NCBI GenBank assembly: GCA_023435225.1
Contig: JAEYRX010000012.1
Location: 124,001-188,000, forward strand
Length of the DNA stretch: 64,000 nucleotides
Direction of reading: 5' to 3'
Origin: Bacillota bacterium
Lineage (GTDB): Bacteria > Bacillota > UBA4882 > UBA8346
Positions 7,755 to 17,141 of the stretch are shown here, one piece after another. Below the pieces are notes generated by a model. It was given only the letters and a program-made list of their open reading frames with translations, did no database searches and was not told where the DNA came from. Made by a program: the position numbers and the translations under genes. Position 1 is the first letter of the stretch, and the number at the start of each line of letters is the position of its first letter.

Positions 7755-7871
7755 GGGATTTTCATAATTTCCATAATTATTTTTTGGATGCAATATATAG
7801 TGGATGGCCCAGATGTGTCTATCAATATATTGTATCCAAATGTTAAAATTGATAATTATGAAAATCCCTCA
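7753..7871. mobile_element. MITE family 1, short form
   Basis: A 119-bp non-coding element with terminal inverted repeats AAGGGATTTTCATAAT / ATTATGAAAATCCCTC, flanked by the 4-bp direct repeat AGTT (7749-7752 and 7872-7875). It shares both ends with the 189-bp copies at 22069 and 26203 but lacks their inner hairpin. It sits between the kinase and the efflux genes. Confidence 0.85.
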
Positions 7872-7963
7872 GTTAATAATGCAGGCTTATTATTAACGTT
7901 AACATTGATGTGGATAGATGTTTAATCCTGTAATTATAGGATTAGTTGAATCGTTGAGGGGCG

Positions 7964-9268
7964 GTGTCGAAGATAGTGGGCGTAAAAAAGAAGAATGGGA
8001 AAAAGTTATTAGTGGTAGTTATAGTAATGGCCTTTATAATTTTAGTAGTTTTTAAAGTCAGTATAAAATTAGTTCAAAGCCGGCAGGTAAACAATCAAGC
8101 ATTTGGTGGAAGAAATCAATCGATGGCCTCAACTCCGATGGTAAAAGCCGTCCCCATTAAACCGGAACCAATCCGTGAGACGCTCCGTCTTACGGGAAAC
8201 GTTGAGGCTGAAGAAGAAATTTCAGTTCAACCGCGAGTGAGCGGCAGATTAGTTTCATTGGTAGTTGATGAAGGGCAAGCGGTTAAAAAAGGCCAACTCC
8301 TAGCTGAGCTTGATGACGAATCCATCAGACTACAATTACAACAAAGTGAAGCCAATATCGCTAATATAAAAGCTAATTTAAAACAAGCCGAAATAAACGT
8401 TAAGAAAAATAAAGCCGAAAAGGAACGTTATCGAGAATTATTAATAAATCGTTATGTTTCACAATACGAGTATGAAAATGCCGAAAATACTTATCTGGCT
8501 GCAGAAGCTAACTGGGAAGGTATAAATGCGCAATTGGAATCCCAACAAAAGAATTATGAATTATTAAAACTCCAACTTACTCAGACAAGATTATCTAGTC
8601 CTATTGACGGTTTTGTCCTTCAGAAACTGGTTACTCCAGGTAACAATCTTACCACCGGAACCACAGTGGTTACGGTGGCTGCTTTAAATCAAGTAAAGCT
8701 AACTTTCAGCGTTGATCAGAAAAACGCTGCCAAACTTATCAAAGGGAGCGAAGTTAGTTTTAGTACTGATGCTTTTCCCGATAAGATATTTCAGGGCAAA
8801 ATCAAGCAGCTTTCACCGATATATGATCCAAATACCCATACTCTTAATTTAACGGCAGTAATCCCCAATCCGCAGCGGCTACTATCCCCGGGAATGTTTG
8901 GGACCGCTGAAATTATAATCGGTGGAAAATCATCAGCTTTAGTACTTCCTCAGGATGCAGTTATTAATCAAGATAACCAGAGTGGTGTTTTTATAGTCGA
9001 TAACAATCAGATAGCTCATTTCCAACCGGTTAAAACCGGTTTAACCGCCGAAGGTAAAGTGGAGATTCTGTCGGGATTAAAAGAAGGGGATCAAGTAGTA
9101 GTAATCGGCCAAAATCGTTTGCGGTCCGGACAGGAAGTTCAGCTCCTAGGTGGCGGGGGTGGAAGACGTCCCGGTGGGAATGAAAAAGGAAATGACAAAA
9201 ACCGGTCTTCCGGGAACGAAGATAATCGTTCTTCTCAAAACCAAAGGAGAGCGGGTGCTAACCATTGA
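7964..9268 (+). CDS. RND efflux periplasmic adaptor (MFP/HlyD family)
   Basis: The membrane-fusion subunit linking an RND pump to an outer-membrane channel, 434 residues. One N-terminal membrane anchor lies at about residues 14-34. The lipoyl half-motifs flank a long alpha-hairpin (about 115-200, rich in Q, N, E and K; ISVQPRVSGRL before and LSSPIDGFV after), followed by the beta-barrel and membrane-proximal domains. The C-terminal 40 residues are Gly/Arg/Asn-rich low complexity starting LLGGGGGRRPGG. The start is GTG behind GAGGGG. The stop overlaps the pump start by 4 bases. Together with the fused pump-channel gene this makes a complete tripartite exporter. Confidence 0.93.
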   Translation: MSKIVGVKKKNGKKLLVVVIVMAFIILVVFKVSIKLVQSRQVNNQAFGGRNQSMASTPMVKAVPIKPEPIRETLRLTGNVEAEEEISVQPRVSGRLVSLVVDEGQAVKKGQLLAELDDESIRLQLQQSEANIANIKANLKQAEINVKKNKAEKERYRELLINRYVSQYEYENAENTYLAAEANWEGINAQLESQQKNYELLKLQLTQTRLSSPIDGFVLQKLVTPGNNLTTGTTVVTVAALNQVKLTFSVDQKNAAKLIKGSEVSFSTDAFPDKIFQGKIKQLSPIYDPNTHTLNLTAVIPNPQRLLSPGMFGTAEIIIGGKSSALVLPQDAVINQDNQSGVFIVDNNQIAHFQPVKTGLTAEGKVEILSGLKEGDQVVVIGQNRLRSGQEVQLLGGGGGRRPGGNEKGNDKNRSSGNEDNRSSQNQRRAGANH

Positions 9269-12200
9269 AGATAACCGAATTTTGTATTCGCCGGCCGGTA
9301 ACAACCGCCATGTTTTTTACCGCTTTGATGGTGTTGGGGTTCTTCAGTGTTACTAAAATGCCGATGGATCTTTTTCCGCAGATTACTTATCCTTCGATAA
9401 ACATCTTTACCAATTACTCCGGGGCTGGTCCGGAAGAAGTAGAGCGGCTGATAACCATCCCAATCGAGCGGTCGGTTGCTACTGTTAATAAGATAAAATC
9501 AATTACTTCAACTTCTGAAGAAGGTTCCTCCCGGGTACGGGTAAATTTTGCCTGGGGTGTTAGTCTGGAGGAAGCCACCAATGATATCCGGGCCAACCTT
9601 GACCGAGTTAAACATCGTTTGCCTGATGGAGCAGGAACACCAACTATATTTAAGTTCGATTCATCAGCCATGCCTGTTATGACTCTTGGTGTTTCCGGAA
9701 AAATGGATGAATGGGCTCTGCGTAAGATTGCTGAAGATGATTTAAGTTATCAGTTACAACGGATTGAAGGAGTAGCGGGAGCTGATCTCCGTGGAGGAGT
9801 AGTCCAAGAGGTTAGGGTTCTATTAAAACAAGATCGCCTACAAGCATTTGGAATAACCGCTGATCAAGCGGCGAATGCGATCCAAAAAGAGAATACCATG
9901 TTACCGGCCGGTTATCTTCAGATTGGTAGCGGTGATTTCCTCCTCCGGACTCAAGGGGAGTTTAAAGATATAAAAGAATTTGAAAATGTAGTAGTAGCCA
10001 ATAGAAATGGGACACCGATATATGTACGTGATTTGGCAGTTGTTGAGCTAGGGAGTGAGACTTCCCGATCATTGGTAAGGATTGACGGCAATCCGGGGGT
10101 GGTTATCTCCATTCAAAAACAATCCGACGCTAATACGGTTGCTGTTGCCGACCGGATTTACAAAGCTTTGGGGCAATTAAGAGCTGAATATCCGGAGTTA
10201 AACTTAAGGGTTATGAATGATAGTTCTACCTATATCCGGAACTCGGTAAACAGTGTGTCTAATGCCGCCATTATTGGAGGTATTTTGGCTGCCTTAGTAC
10301 TTCTGTTATTTCTGCATAATTTTCGGGCAACGGTAATTGTTTCAGTGGTTATGCCTATCTCCATCCTGGCAACCTTAATTCTAGCTTACTTTGGAAAGAT
10401 GACTTTAAATACGGTTTCTCTAGGTGGTTTGGCTTTAGGAGTAGGAATGCTGGTTGATAATTCAGTAGTTGTATTGGATAATATCTTCCGCCACCATCAG
10501 CGGGGTAATTCGGATGTAAGTTCCGCCGCTTTGGAGGGAACTTCCGAGATGGGACCGGCGCTTTCGGCCTCAACGCTCACTACCATCTGCGTTTTTTTTC
10601 CGTTGATTTATATTTCCGGGCGGACCGGAATTATTTTTAAAGAATTATCTTATATGGTTATCTTTTCACTTCTTTGTTCACTGGTGGTAGCAATAACTCT
10701 TATACCTACATTATGTTCCAAGTTTCTTAAAGTCCGTGATCTGGAAGAAACAGAAACTAGTAATATTTGGGGGAGATTGATCAAAAGTCAACACCAGCTT
10801 GAAGAGATATATCAATCAGCCTTGGAATGGTGTTTGAACCATAAAATAATGGTAGTCATAGTCTGTAGCATGGTTTTTTTGGCTACTTTATTAATATATC
10901 CATTAATAGGGACTGAATTAATTCAAAACTCAGATGAAGGCGTAATCTCCGTTAATCTGGAACTTCCAACCGGGACTAAGCTGGAAGAAACAGATCTTAA
11001 TACTAAGCGTTTGGAAAAATTAATTAGTGAGCAAGTACCGGAAGTGGATCACACAGAAACCACAGTTGGAATGCGTGATACTAATCGGACCAGGATAACT
11101 TTAAGGTTAAAGGAAAGACGCCAAAGAAACACCCGGGATGTGGTAAATCTGTTGCAAGAAAAATTGCAGATTCCTGGGGCTAGAGTGAGGGTATATGCTC
11201 AGAGTAGTATGCGGATGTTGTATGGCGGTTCGCAATCTCCGATATCCATAGATATTCGTGGTTATGATCAGGATTTAGCCCGTCAAATAGCCGTATTGGT
11301 CCAGGATAAGATTAGTGAAATCCCGGGTGTCTATAATGTTGCTCTTTCCAGAGAGGAGGCCCGCCCTCAATTAACTATTAATATCAATCGGCAACGGGCT
11401 GCCGATTATGGTTTATCCACCAATACAATTGCTGCAGCGATTCAATCCAATGTTGACGGGAGGATAGCTACAGTATTCCGAAAAGACGGTCAGGAAACCA
11501 ATGTCCGGGTGGTTTTGGAAGAATCCAGCCGCCAATCATTGCAAGACCTTGAAAAAATTCTGGTAATGGGAAGTAGTAATCGGGTGATCCCTTTGGCAGG
11601 TTTAATCAATGTAGTTCAAGATAGCGGGAAGACCAGCATTGAGCGGGTAGATCAAGAAAGAAATATTAATGTGTCAGCCAGTATTGAGGGACGTGATCTT
11701 TCAAGCGTAATGCGAGATATTCAATCTAAATTGGCCAATGTTAAGTTACCTTTCGGAATGAGTCTTCACTATACCGGGGATTACGAAGAACAACAACAAT
11801 CTTTCAAGGAGATAGTTTTTGCGCTAACTTTGGCCTTGTTATTGGTTTATATGGTTATGGCTTCCCAGTTCGAATCATTTCTGGATCCGCTTTTGATTAT
11901 GACTTCAGTCCCATTTGCCTTGGGGGGAGTAATTTTAATGTTATTATTGACCGATACCAACTTCAATACACAGGTATATACCGGTTTGATTATGCTAGGT
12001 GGAGTGGTCGTCAATAACGCTATTGTTTTAATCAGCTATTACCGGATTTTATTAGAACAAGGACTTTCACTTTCAGAAGCGGTTATACGGGGTTCTCGGG
12101 CCCGCTTAAGACCGATATTAATGACTTCAGTAACAACCATTTTGGGACTAATACCGTTAGCGATAGGACTGGGTGAAGGCTCGGAGACGCAAACGCCATT

Positions 12201-13692
12201 AGCTCGGACTGTTATAGGCGGTCTTACTTTTTCAGCCATATTAACCCTTTTCATCATCCCGGTAATCTTTGTTGGAACCGAAAATATGCTATGCCGGTTT
12301 AAACAGAAACGCCGTTTTAATCATGCTTCTTTTGTTATTTTGTTGTTCCTGGTATTAACTATTGGTGGTGTTATCCAAGTTCAGGCTGCCGAGCCTTTTA
12401 AAATTTCGGTAACAGACGCAATTAATTTGGCTTTAAAAAATTCCGAGGATGGACGGATAATCCGAAATCACCGGGAATTGGCTGAATCAACCTATCGTGA
12501 AGCTAAAGGAAACAAAAAATTAAATGTCTATAGTGAGTTGGAAAGCACCAATGAAGATGGGACTAATAACTCAACTTTAAGTCTCAATGCTGAAAAATCC
12601 ATACCTTTAAAAAATATAGTAGGTTTAAAATCATATTCGGATAAAATTAATGAAGCCAACCGAAAGATTCAATTATATAGTACTGATTATCAAGAGCAAC
12701 AGTTTATTTACCAAGTGGCGGTATTGTTTCAACAAGTATGGCTGGGTAAACGGGAGCTACAATTGGCGGAGGAGAATCACCGGCGGAGTGTCAGGTTTAA
12801 TGAGGAGATAAAAATCCGTTCCAATTTGGGTTTAACCAGTTTAAGTGATGAAATAGGCGCCGAAGCGCAAGAAGCGTCGGCATCTACCGAACTAAATCAT
12901 GCAAAACAAGTCTATCGTTTGGCTCAATTAAAACTTAGTCAACTGTTGAGCCTGGACCAAGAGGTTGAATTAATCGAAAGCACGGTAACGAACAATCAAC
13001 TTAAACAAACATTGGCTGATTATATATCGATTGCGCAGCAAAACCGGACTGACCTCCGTGGAAAGCAAGAAAGTGTAGCTCAATACGAAGCCCTATTAAA
13101 ATTAGCCAAATTATCCAAGCAGTTTGGGATTTCCCTTGGTTGGACTTTAGAGAAAGATAACTGGCAAACAGAACTTTCTATTAATAATCAAGATAAAAAA
13201 ACCGGCGATACCGGAGAATGGCAACTATCTGGTAATACCGGGATTTTTCAATCTGAGCCGGAATCAGCGCCGGTGGATAATTTGTCTGATAACGGTAAAA
13301 TTACTCTCCTTTTTAAGTGGACTTTTCTCGACGGCAAAGTCCGCAATGAAAAGATAAAGCAGGCGGAGATTGAGTTAAATATTGCTGATGATGAAATGCA
13401 GAAATTAAAAAAAACCATTAATAGCGAAGTGGAAGAGGCTTACTTTAATTATCTATATCAACAAGATAAGCTACACAGTAGTGAACTTCAAGCAAAGTAT
13501 AACCAGGCATATCTGGATGCAGCCCAGGCTAAACTTCGGCAAGGATTGGTCTCGGTAAAAGATGTACTTGACGCCCAGGTTAAAATGCACCAGTCAGCTT
13601 TAGACTTGGAAAAAGTAAAAAGCGATTATTTTTTGGCCGGGCTTAATTTGCAAAAAACCGTCGGAGAACTGACGCCGGAAAAAGTAAAATAG
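9265..13692 (+). CDS. RND (HAE1/AcrB) pump fused to TolC-type outer-membrane channel
   Basis: A single uninterrupted frame of 1475 residues. Residues 1 to about 1005 are a full RND proton-drug antiporter: twelve expected membrane segments, two large periplasmic loops, the TM4 signature GVGMLVDNSVVVLDNI and TM10 GGVVVNNAIVLISY. From about residue 1008 (MLCRFKQKRRF) a signal-peptide-like stretch follows (FVILLFLVLTIGGV...VQAAEP), then about 440 residues of outer-membrane efflux protein: ISVTDAINLALKNS, long coiled-coil helices, and the closing repeat SVKDVLDAQVKMHQSALDLE. These two parts are normally separate genes. An internal ATG at 12286 could also yield a free channel, though no good ribosome-binding site precedes it. 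A TolC domain implies an outer membrane. Confidence 0.92.
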   Translation: MKITEFCIRRPVTTAMFFTALMVLGFFSVTKMPMDLFPQITYPSINIFTNYSGAGPEEVERLITIPIERSVATVNKIKSITSTSEEGSSRVRVNFAWGVSLEEATNDIRANLDRVKHRLPDGAGTPTIFKFDSSAMPVMTLGVSGKMDEWALRKIAEDDLSYQLQRIEGVAGADLRGGVVQEVRVLLKQDRLQAFGITADQAANAIQKENTMLPAGYLQIGSGDFLLRTQGEFKDIKEFENVVVANRNGTPIYVRDLAVVELGSETSRSLVRIDGNPGVVISIQKQSDANTVAVADRIYKALGQLRAEYPELNLRVMNDSSTYIRNSVNSVSNAAIIGGILAALVLLLFLHNFRATVIVSVVMPISILATLILAYFGKMTLNTVSLGGLALGVGMLVDNSVVVLDNIFRHHQRGNSDVSSAALEGTSEMGPALSASTLTTICVFFPLIYISGRTGIIFKELSYMVIFSLLCSLVVAITLIPTLCSKFLKVRDLEETETSNIWGRLIKSQHQLEEIYQSALEWCLNHKIMVVIVCSMVFLATLLIYPLIGTELIQNSDEGVISVNLELPTGTKLEETDLNTKRLEKLISEQVPEVDHTETTVGMRDTNRTRITLRLKERRQRNTRDVVNLLQEKLQIPGARVRVYAQSSMRMLYGGSQSPISIDIRGYDQDLARQIAVLVQDKISEIPGVYNVALSREEARPQLTININRQRAADYGLSTNTIAAAIQSNVDGRIATVFRKDGQETNVRVVLEESSRQSLQDLEKILVMGSSNRVIPLAGLINVVQDSGKTSIERVDQERNINVSASIEGRDLSSVMRDIQSKLANVKLPFGMSLHYTGDYEEQQQSFKEIVFALTLALLLVYMVMASQFESFLDPLLIMTSVPFALGGVILMLLLTDTNFNTQVYTGLIMLGGVVVNNAIVLISYYRILLEQGLSLSEAVIRGSRARLRPILMTSVTTILGLIPLAIGLGEGSETQTPLARTVIGGLTFSAILTLFIIPVIFVGTENMLCRFKQKRRFNHASFVILLFLVLTIGGVIQVQAAEPFKISVTDAINLALKNSEDGRIIRNHRELAESTYREAKGNKKLNVYSELESTNEDGTNNSTLSLNAEKSIPLKNIVGLKSYSDKINEANRKIQLYSTDYQEQQFIYQVAVLFQQVWLGKRELQLAEENHRRSVRFNEEIKIRSNLGLTSLSDEIGAEAQEASASTELNHAKQVYRLAQLKLSQLLSLDQEVELIESTVTNNQLKQTLADYISIAQQNRTDLRGKQESVAQYEALLKLAKLSKQFGISLGWTLEKDNWQTELSINNQDKKTGDTGEWQLSGNTGIFQSEPESAPVDNLSDNGKITLLFKWTFLDGKVRNEKIKQAEIELNIADDEMQKLKKTINSEVEEAYFNYLYQQDKLHSSELQAKYNQAYLDAAQAKLRQGLVSVKDVLDAQVKMHQSALDLEKVKSDYFLAGLNLQKTVGELTPEKVK

Positions 13693-13807
13693 ACAATAGG
13701 AATTAGGCTTTAGTGTGAGAGTATAACTTTATTGTCTATTTAAAATAACCGGGGAAAGTATAGTATATTGTTTCTGCTATTCTACACAATCCCGGATGTA
13801 CTTTTAC

Positions 13808-13838
13808 TATTGCCTGTTGCCTAATGCCTATTGCCTAA
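13808..13838. repeat. Heptamer array (TATTGCC)n
   Basis: TATTGCC, TGTTGCC, TAATGCC, TATTGCC, TAA. The stop codon and last codons (LGNRH) of the minus-strand gene that follows are written inside this array. Confidence 0.8.
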
Positions 13839-15185
13839 ATAATCAATATCCGCTATTTGAGCATATAAAGGATCCAAGGCTACCAAATCACTCCGTTCAA
13901 GCTCTTTTAAGCTGGTTTTCCCCAGTGTTCCGGTCATTAATTGCATCTCTTTGACGCAGCTTTGCAAGAAATAATGCATATGTTTGGCCCCTAAGTCGGA
14001 ATCATACTTATTTTTTTCCTTACCGTCGTTATAAAGCAAGCCGGTGGGGGGTTCCCAGGGGAGTGTTTTGGTTACCTGGGTATGGGATTGGACTAAGGCG
14101 GTAATAGTCCCGATGATTACCGCGTCGGCTCCCAAAGCCAAACATTTGGCGAAATCACCCGGATTGATCAGCCCTCCGCCTACGACTAAAGAAACCTGGT
14201 CTTGCAGGTTATGTTCCCTTAAATAACGGGCGGCTCTACATAAGGACGGGAGTAACGGAAGGCCGGTATCATCCATTAAAACCGGCATTCCTCCATGAGT
14301 GCCTCCTTCCAATCCGTCGAAAACCAGTACATCAATGCCACCATCGATAAAGAACCGGATTTCCTCTTCTAGAAAGTGAGTTGCGCCAAATTTAACCGAA
14401 ATAGGGACTCCTCCCGAGATCTCCTTCAAAAAAGCGATAAGATTTTTCCAATCTTCAGCTGTTTCAACTTCCGGAAGTCTTGATTCCATTAAAACATCCA
14501 ATCCGGGGATTGTTCCATAACGTTTAGCAACTTCTTCAGTAATTTTATTCCCCTTAACCCTTACCGGAGCAGAACCTCTGGCCGAATGCCCCAAAGCTAT
14601 CTCAATCATATCGGCTTGTCTAAAAACAGTTTCATCTTTAGACCAAAAACCACGTGGATATTGAACAATATAATTATCGGCAAACCGCCGTTCTTCCTCT
14701 AAAAACGGCCCATTTCCCGAATTGGTTGCCGTACCTGACATAGTAGCTGCTTTGGCCAGGGCAATTTTGGCATCCAAACTGTATCCGCTGCCGTAAGCCA
14801 TCCCGGCTATTATTATCGGAATTTTGAGCTTTAAAGGTTTAGCAGCTTTCGGCCCCAGTATAGTTTCAGTATTAACGGTAATTTCGGAGCTTAAGGGGTT
14901 TTTAGTTAGGTAAACCGGATTAAATATAAGTTTATTCCAATTGAAGACCGCCCGGATGGTTCCATATGGTCTATCTAACGGTTTTCCGGTTTCAGCCCGT
15001 AAATTAGTTTCAAAATAGGTGCGCCAGCTAATTTTTTTTAAGATAGACATTTCTTCCAAGAGACTGCGGACAGTGAACGGGAAGAAAAATGAAGGATTAA
15101 ACTTAAACAGAATTAGAAAAGAAACAATTACTAAGATTAAAGCGAAAATTATACCACCGGAATATGCAATAATTTCAATTAACAT
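13821..15185 (-). CDS. Glutamate synthase-like FMN-binding protein, membrane-anchored
   Basis: Resembles the FMN/glutamate-forming barrel domain of glutamate synthase (archaeal-type GltB/GltS family), 454 residues. There is one N-terminal membrane segment (about 5-28), then the (beta/alpha)8 barrel with PIIIAGMAYGSGYSLDAK, SNSGNGPF-like ATNSGNGPF, and GGVPISVKFG, DGLEGGTHGG and LVVGGGLINPGDF. In canonical enzymes a [3Fe-4S] cysteine cluster (CxxCxxCHxNxCPVG-like) follows the GADAVIIGT strand; here that region reads TALVQSHTQVTKTLPWEPP with no cysteine. It may therefore be a flavoprotein with another role. It is monocistronic; the C-terminal residues lie in a heptamer repeat. The reaction is not assigned. 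Confidence 0.83.
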   Translation of the reverse strand: MLIEIIAYSGGIIFALILVIVSFLILFKFNPSFFFPFTVRSLLEEMSILKKISWRTYFETNLRAETGKPLDRPYGTIRAVFNWNKLIFNPVYLTKNPLSSEITVNTETILGPKAAKPLKLKIPIIIAGMAYGSGYSLDAKIALAKAATMSGTATNSGNGPFLEEERRFADNYIVQYPRGFWSKDETVFRQADMIEIALGHSARGSAPVRVKGNKITEEVAKRYGTIPGLDVLMESRLPEVETAEDWKNLIAFLKEISGGVPISVKFGATHFLEEEIRFFIDGGIDVLVFDGLEGGTHGGMPVLMDDTGLPLLPSLCRAARYLREHNLQDQVSLVVGGGLINPGDFAKCLALGADAVIIGTITALVQSHTQVTKTLPWEPPTGLLYNDGKEKNKYDSDLGAKHMHYFLQSCVKEMQLMTGTLGKTSLKELERSDLVALDPLYAQIADIDYLGNRH

Positions 15186-15235
15186 TAGGGAACTTTCCTT
15201 GATTATATTTTTTATTTAAAGTGTTACCATTCCCC

Positions 15236-15263
15236 CAAAAAAAAACCACCTTACGGTGATTTT
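15236..15263 (-). terminator. Terminator of the hypothetical gene (minus strand)
   Basis: On the minus strand AATCACC(GTAA)GGTGGTT is followed by eight or more T, just downstream of the gene at 15281-15631. Confidence 0.75.
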
Positions 15264-15280
15264 AAGATTAAAAATGAAAA

Positions 15281-15631
15281 TTATATTTTATCGAGCGCTT
15301 CTTTTAAAGATTCAGATCTAGACCAACAATCAATATATCCGTATTCTCCAAGTTCTCCCACCAGCCAGTGACTTTTAGCATCCTCTTCTATTAAGTAATA
15401 ACCACCGATAAATAAAATCCGTTTTGGCAGAACATGTTGATAATGGATTTTATGAGACTCGGTTTCGTACTCCAAAAAACGGGCTCCGATACTTTTAGGA
15501 TCAACATATTCAATATCATGAATACCGGAATATTCTGAAATCCAATCGATAGGGGTGTTTGGGTGTAACTCGATTAACTCTCCCAATACATTACGGACTT
15601 TTTCCATAGCAACTTGCACAGCATTGTTCAT
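15281..15631 (-). CDS. Hypothetical protein, 116 residues
   Basis: Not recognised. It is a soluble, acidic protein with an N-terminal helix (VQVAMEKVRNVLGEL), a middle with GIHDIEYVDPKSIG, and a C-terminal strand-rich part including FIGGYYLIEEDAKSHWLVG and YIDCWSRSESLKEAL. The pattern of a G-x-Y-x-I-x-x-D strand, a W-x-V-G strand and a closing helix recalls small SUKH/immunity-like folds, but this is only an impression. The start ATG has AGGAGTG about 10 bases upstream and its own terminator follows. The frame and start are credible; the function is unknown. Confidence 0.7.
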   Translation of the reverse strand: MNNAVQVAMEKVRNVLGELIELHPNTPIDWISEYSGIHDIEYVDPKSIGARFLEYETESHKIHYQHVLPKRILFIGGYYLIEEDAKSHWLVGELGEYGYIDCWSRSESLKEALDKI

Positions 15632-15953
15632 TAATTTTCACTCCTGTTTTTTGAAAATTAATAAAGCCGGTCTTGGTTGTCGGATGCAGAAACTATACTT
15701 AATAATAGGAAAAATTAATGCAAACGGAGAAATGAATCAAATATTAACAATTTGTAAACTTAACAGTAATATTATACAACTTCATTATTGAATAGACCAG
15801 AAACTTATTTGGGAGGTATTGTTAGTTATCAATATGTAACTTAAAATAATCAGTTTGGAACAAGGATTATGCCTATTATCAAAGAATAACTCAGTTTGAC
15901 AAATCAGTATTGAGCTAAAATGATGTAAGTTAACATATAAAGGTAATTAATTA
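15632..15953. other. 322-base intergenic region
   Basis: It holds the upstream region of the minus-strand hypothetical gene and a promoter for the QueG-like gene (15896-15924). No further ORF with a ribosome-binding site and no convincing RNA motif was seen. It is AT-rich. Confidence 0.5.
15896..15924 (+). promoter_or_regulatory. Promoter of the QueG-like gene
   Basis: TTGACA (15896-15901), 17 bases, AATGAT (15919-15924, four of six consensus bases), about 30 bases before the ATG. Confidence 0.6.
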
Positions 15954-16688
15954 ATGAAATTAAAAATCGAATCCATAATCCAAACTCTAATAGTTGACAG
16001 TGGTTTATCATATTATCGTGAGCCGTTATTTGGTTATGCTAAAGCCGATGATCCTTTATTTCCGAAACTTAAAGATATTGTGGGCTCTGATCATCTCTTG
16101 CCCCATAACATTTTACCGGGAGCCCGGAGCGTAGCCTCTTTTTTCCTGCCTTTTAAAAAAGAAATCTCACAAAATAACCGCCATGGCCAACTTGCCACGC
16201 GGGAATGGGCTGAAGTTTATATAAAAACCAATCAGCTAATAGAAACTATGACAAATACATTAAAATCCTCTTTGGCTGCTCAAAATGTTGGCATTGAATC
16301 GCAGCCGCCAACCTATTTTTTTGACGTTGACTTACTGACTGCCATCTGGTCTCATAAACATGTGGCTTATATATGTGGCTTGGGATTATTCGGTCAAAAT
16401 CATTTGTTAATAACACCGAAGGGTTGTAACGGACGTTTTGGAACAATTATATTAGATATTGATCTGGAACCTTCCCCAAGGCCGGAACAGACTCATCAAT
16501 GCCGGTATCATAGCTATGGCTGCCATTACTGTCAAGAGATATGTCCGGTTAAGGCCTTAAATGAACCGGTTTTTAAACGACAGCTTTGTTATCAACAATG
16601 TCTTCTTAATGATCAAACCTATAATGACTTGGGTTCATGTGAGGTTTGCGGTAAATGCGCCACCGGTCCTTGCGGGTATATTGAGTAG
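15954..16688 (+). CDS. Short QueG-like (epoxyqueuosine reductase family) Fe-S protein
   Basis: A protein of 244 residues related to the cobalamin/Fe-S epoxyqueuosine reductase family but much shorter than QueG (about 350-390). Visible are the N-terminal fold with LPGARSVASFFLPF, the central HVAYICGLGLFGQNHLLITPKG (QueG reads AxxAGLGWxGKNxxLI), and two Cys groups: QCRYHSYGCHYCQEICPVKAL and a C-terminal set CYQQC...CEVCGKCATGPC. The C-terminal HEAT-repeat part of true QueG, which handles tRNA, is missing. It is probably a related oxidoreductase rather than the tRNA enzyme. It stands alone with its own promoter. Confidence 0.75.
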   Translation: MKLKIESIIQTLIVDSGLSYYREPLFGYAKADDPLFPKLKDIVGSDHLLPHNILPGARSVASFFLPFKKEISQNNRHGQLATREWAEVYIKTNQLIETMTNTLKSSLAAQNVGIESQPPTYFFDVDLLTAIWSHKHVAYICGLGLFGQNHLLITPKGCNGRFGTIILDIDLEPSPRPEQTHQCRYHSYGCHYCQEICPVKALNEPVFKRQLCYQQCLLNDQTYNDLGSCEVCGKCATGPCGYIE

Positions 16689-16723
16689 GGTGAAATCAGG
16701 TATTAGGTAAAAGGCTTTGCTAT

Positions 16724-16904
16724 ATAAGTTGAATTAAATTTCCCGAATAAATATTACGTCCCTAAAGCCGGCCGTAATAGAGAATTAATGAATTTAATTC
16801 AACTTATTACAGCTGTAAATAAGATGAACTAAATTCTGCTATTTACCTTTCCCATTCGGCTTTTGGAAGGGGAAAGCTTATTCGTATGATTTAGTTCATC
16901 TTAT
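16724..16904. mobile_element. Composite inverted-repeat element (family 2), left copy A-B
   Basis: Two adjacent hairpin elements separated by 11 bases. A (16724-16807, 84 bp) has ends ATAAGTTGAATTAAATT / complement. B (16819-16904, 86 bp) has ends ATAAGATGAACTAAAT / complement. The whole A-B arrangement recurs in mirror image at 20928-21171 (B-A), including the 11-base spacer (8 of 11 bases conserved). It is non-coding and MITE-like. Confidence 0.85.
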
Positions 16905-17090
16905 ATAGAAACTTATAGTGAAATAATACGATTAATGTCGGTTATTTTGTTTGAATTAGTACCTCTTTTTTATTTTCCTTAATAAAAGGGATTTCATAAT
17001 TTTTGTAGAATCAAAAAGTCTAATCTATATAGGATTAGTCGTTAGCATTTCCAGGTATTCCAATTTCTAGTTTAGAAACGCTTATAAAAC

Positions 17091-17120
17091 AAACAGCGCT
17101 TCTTACAAGAAGCGCTGTTT
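17091..17120 (-). terminator. Terminator of small protein gene 1
   Basis: A perfect 13-bp inverted repeat AAACAGCGCTTCT..., loop of a few bases, then TGTTTTAT on the minus strand. It begins 22 bases after the stop of the 56-residue protein. Confidence 0.8.
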
Positions 17121-17141
17121 AAAAATATTCTGAATCAATAA

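Noticed and set aside
7963..7969. TGTCGAA, a perfect Spo0A box, at the start codon of the RND adaptor
   Set aside because: A single 7-mer within the coding start (codons 1-3) and after the ribosome-binding site; chance occurrence is likely.
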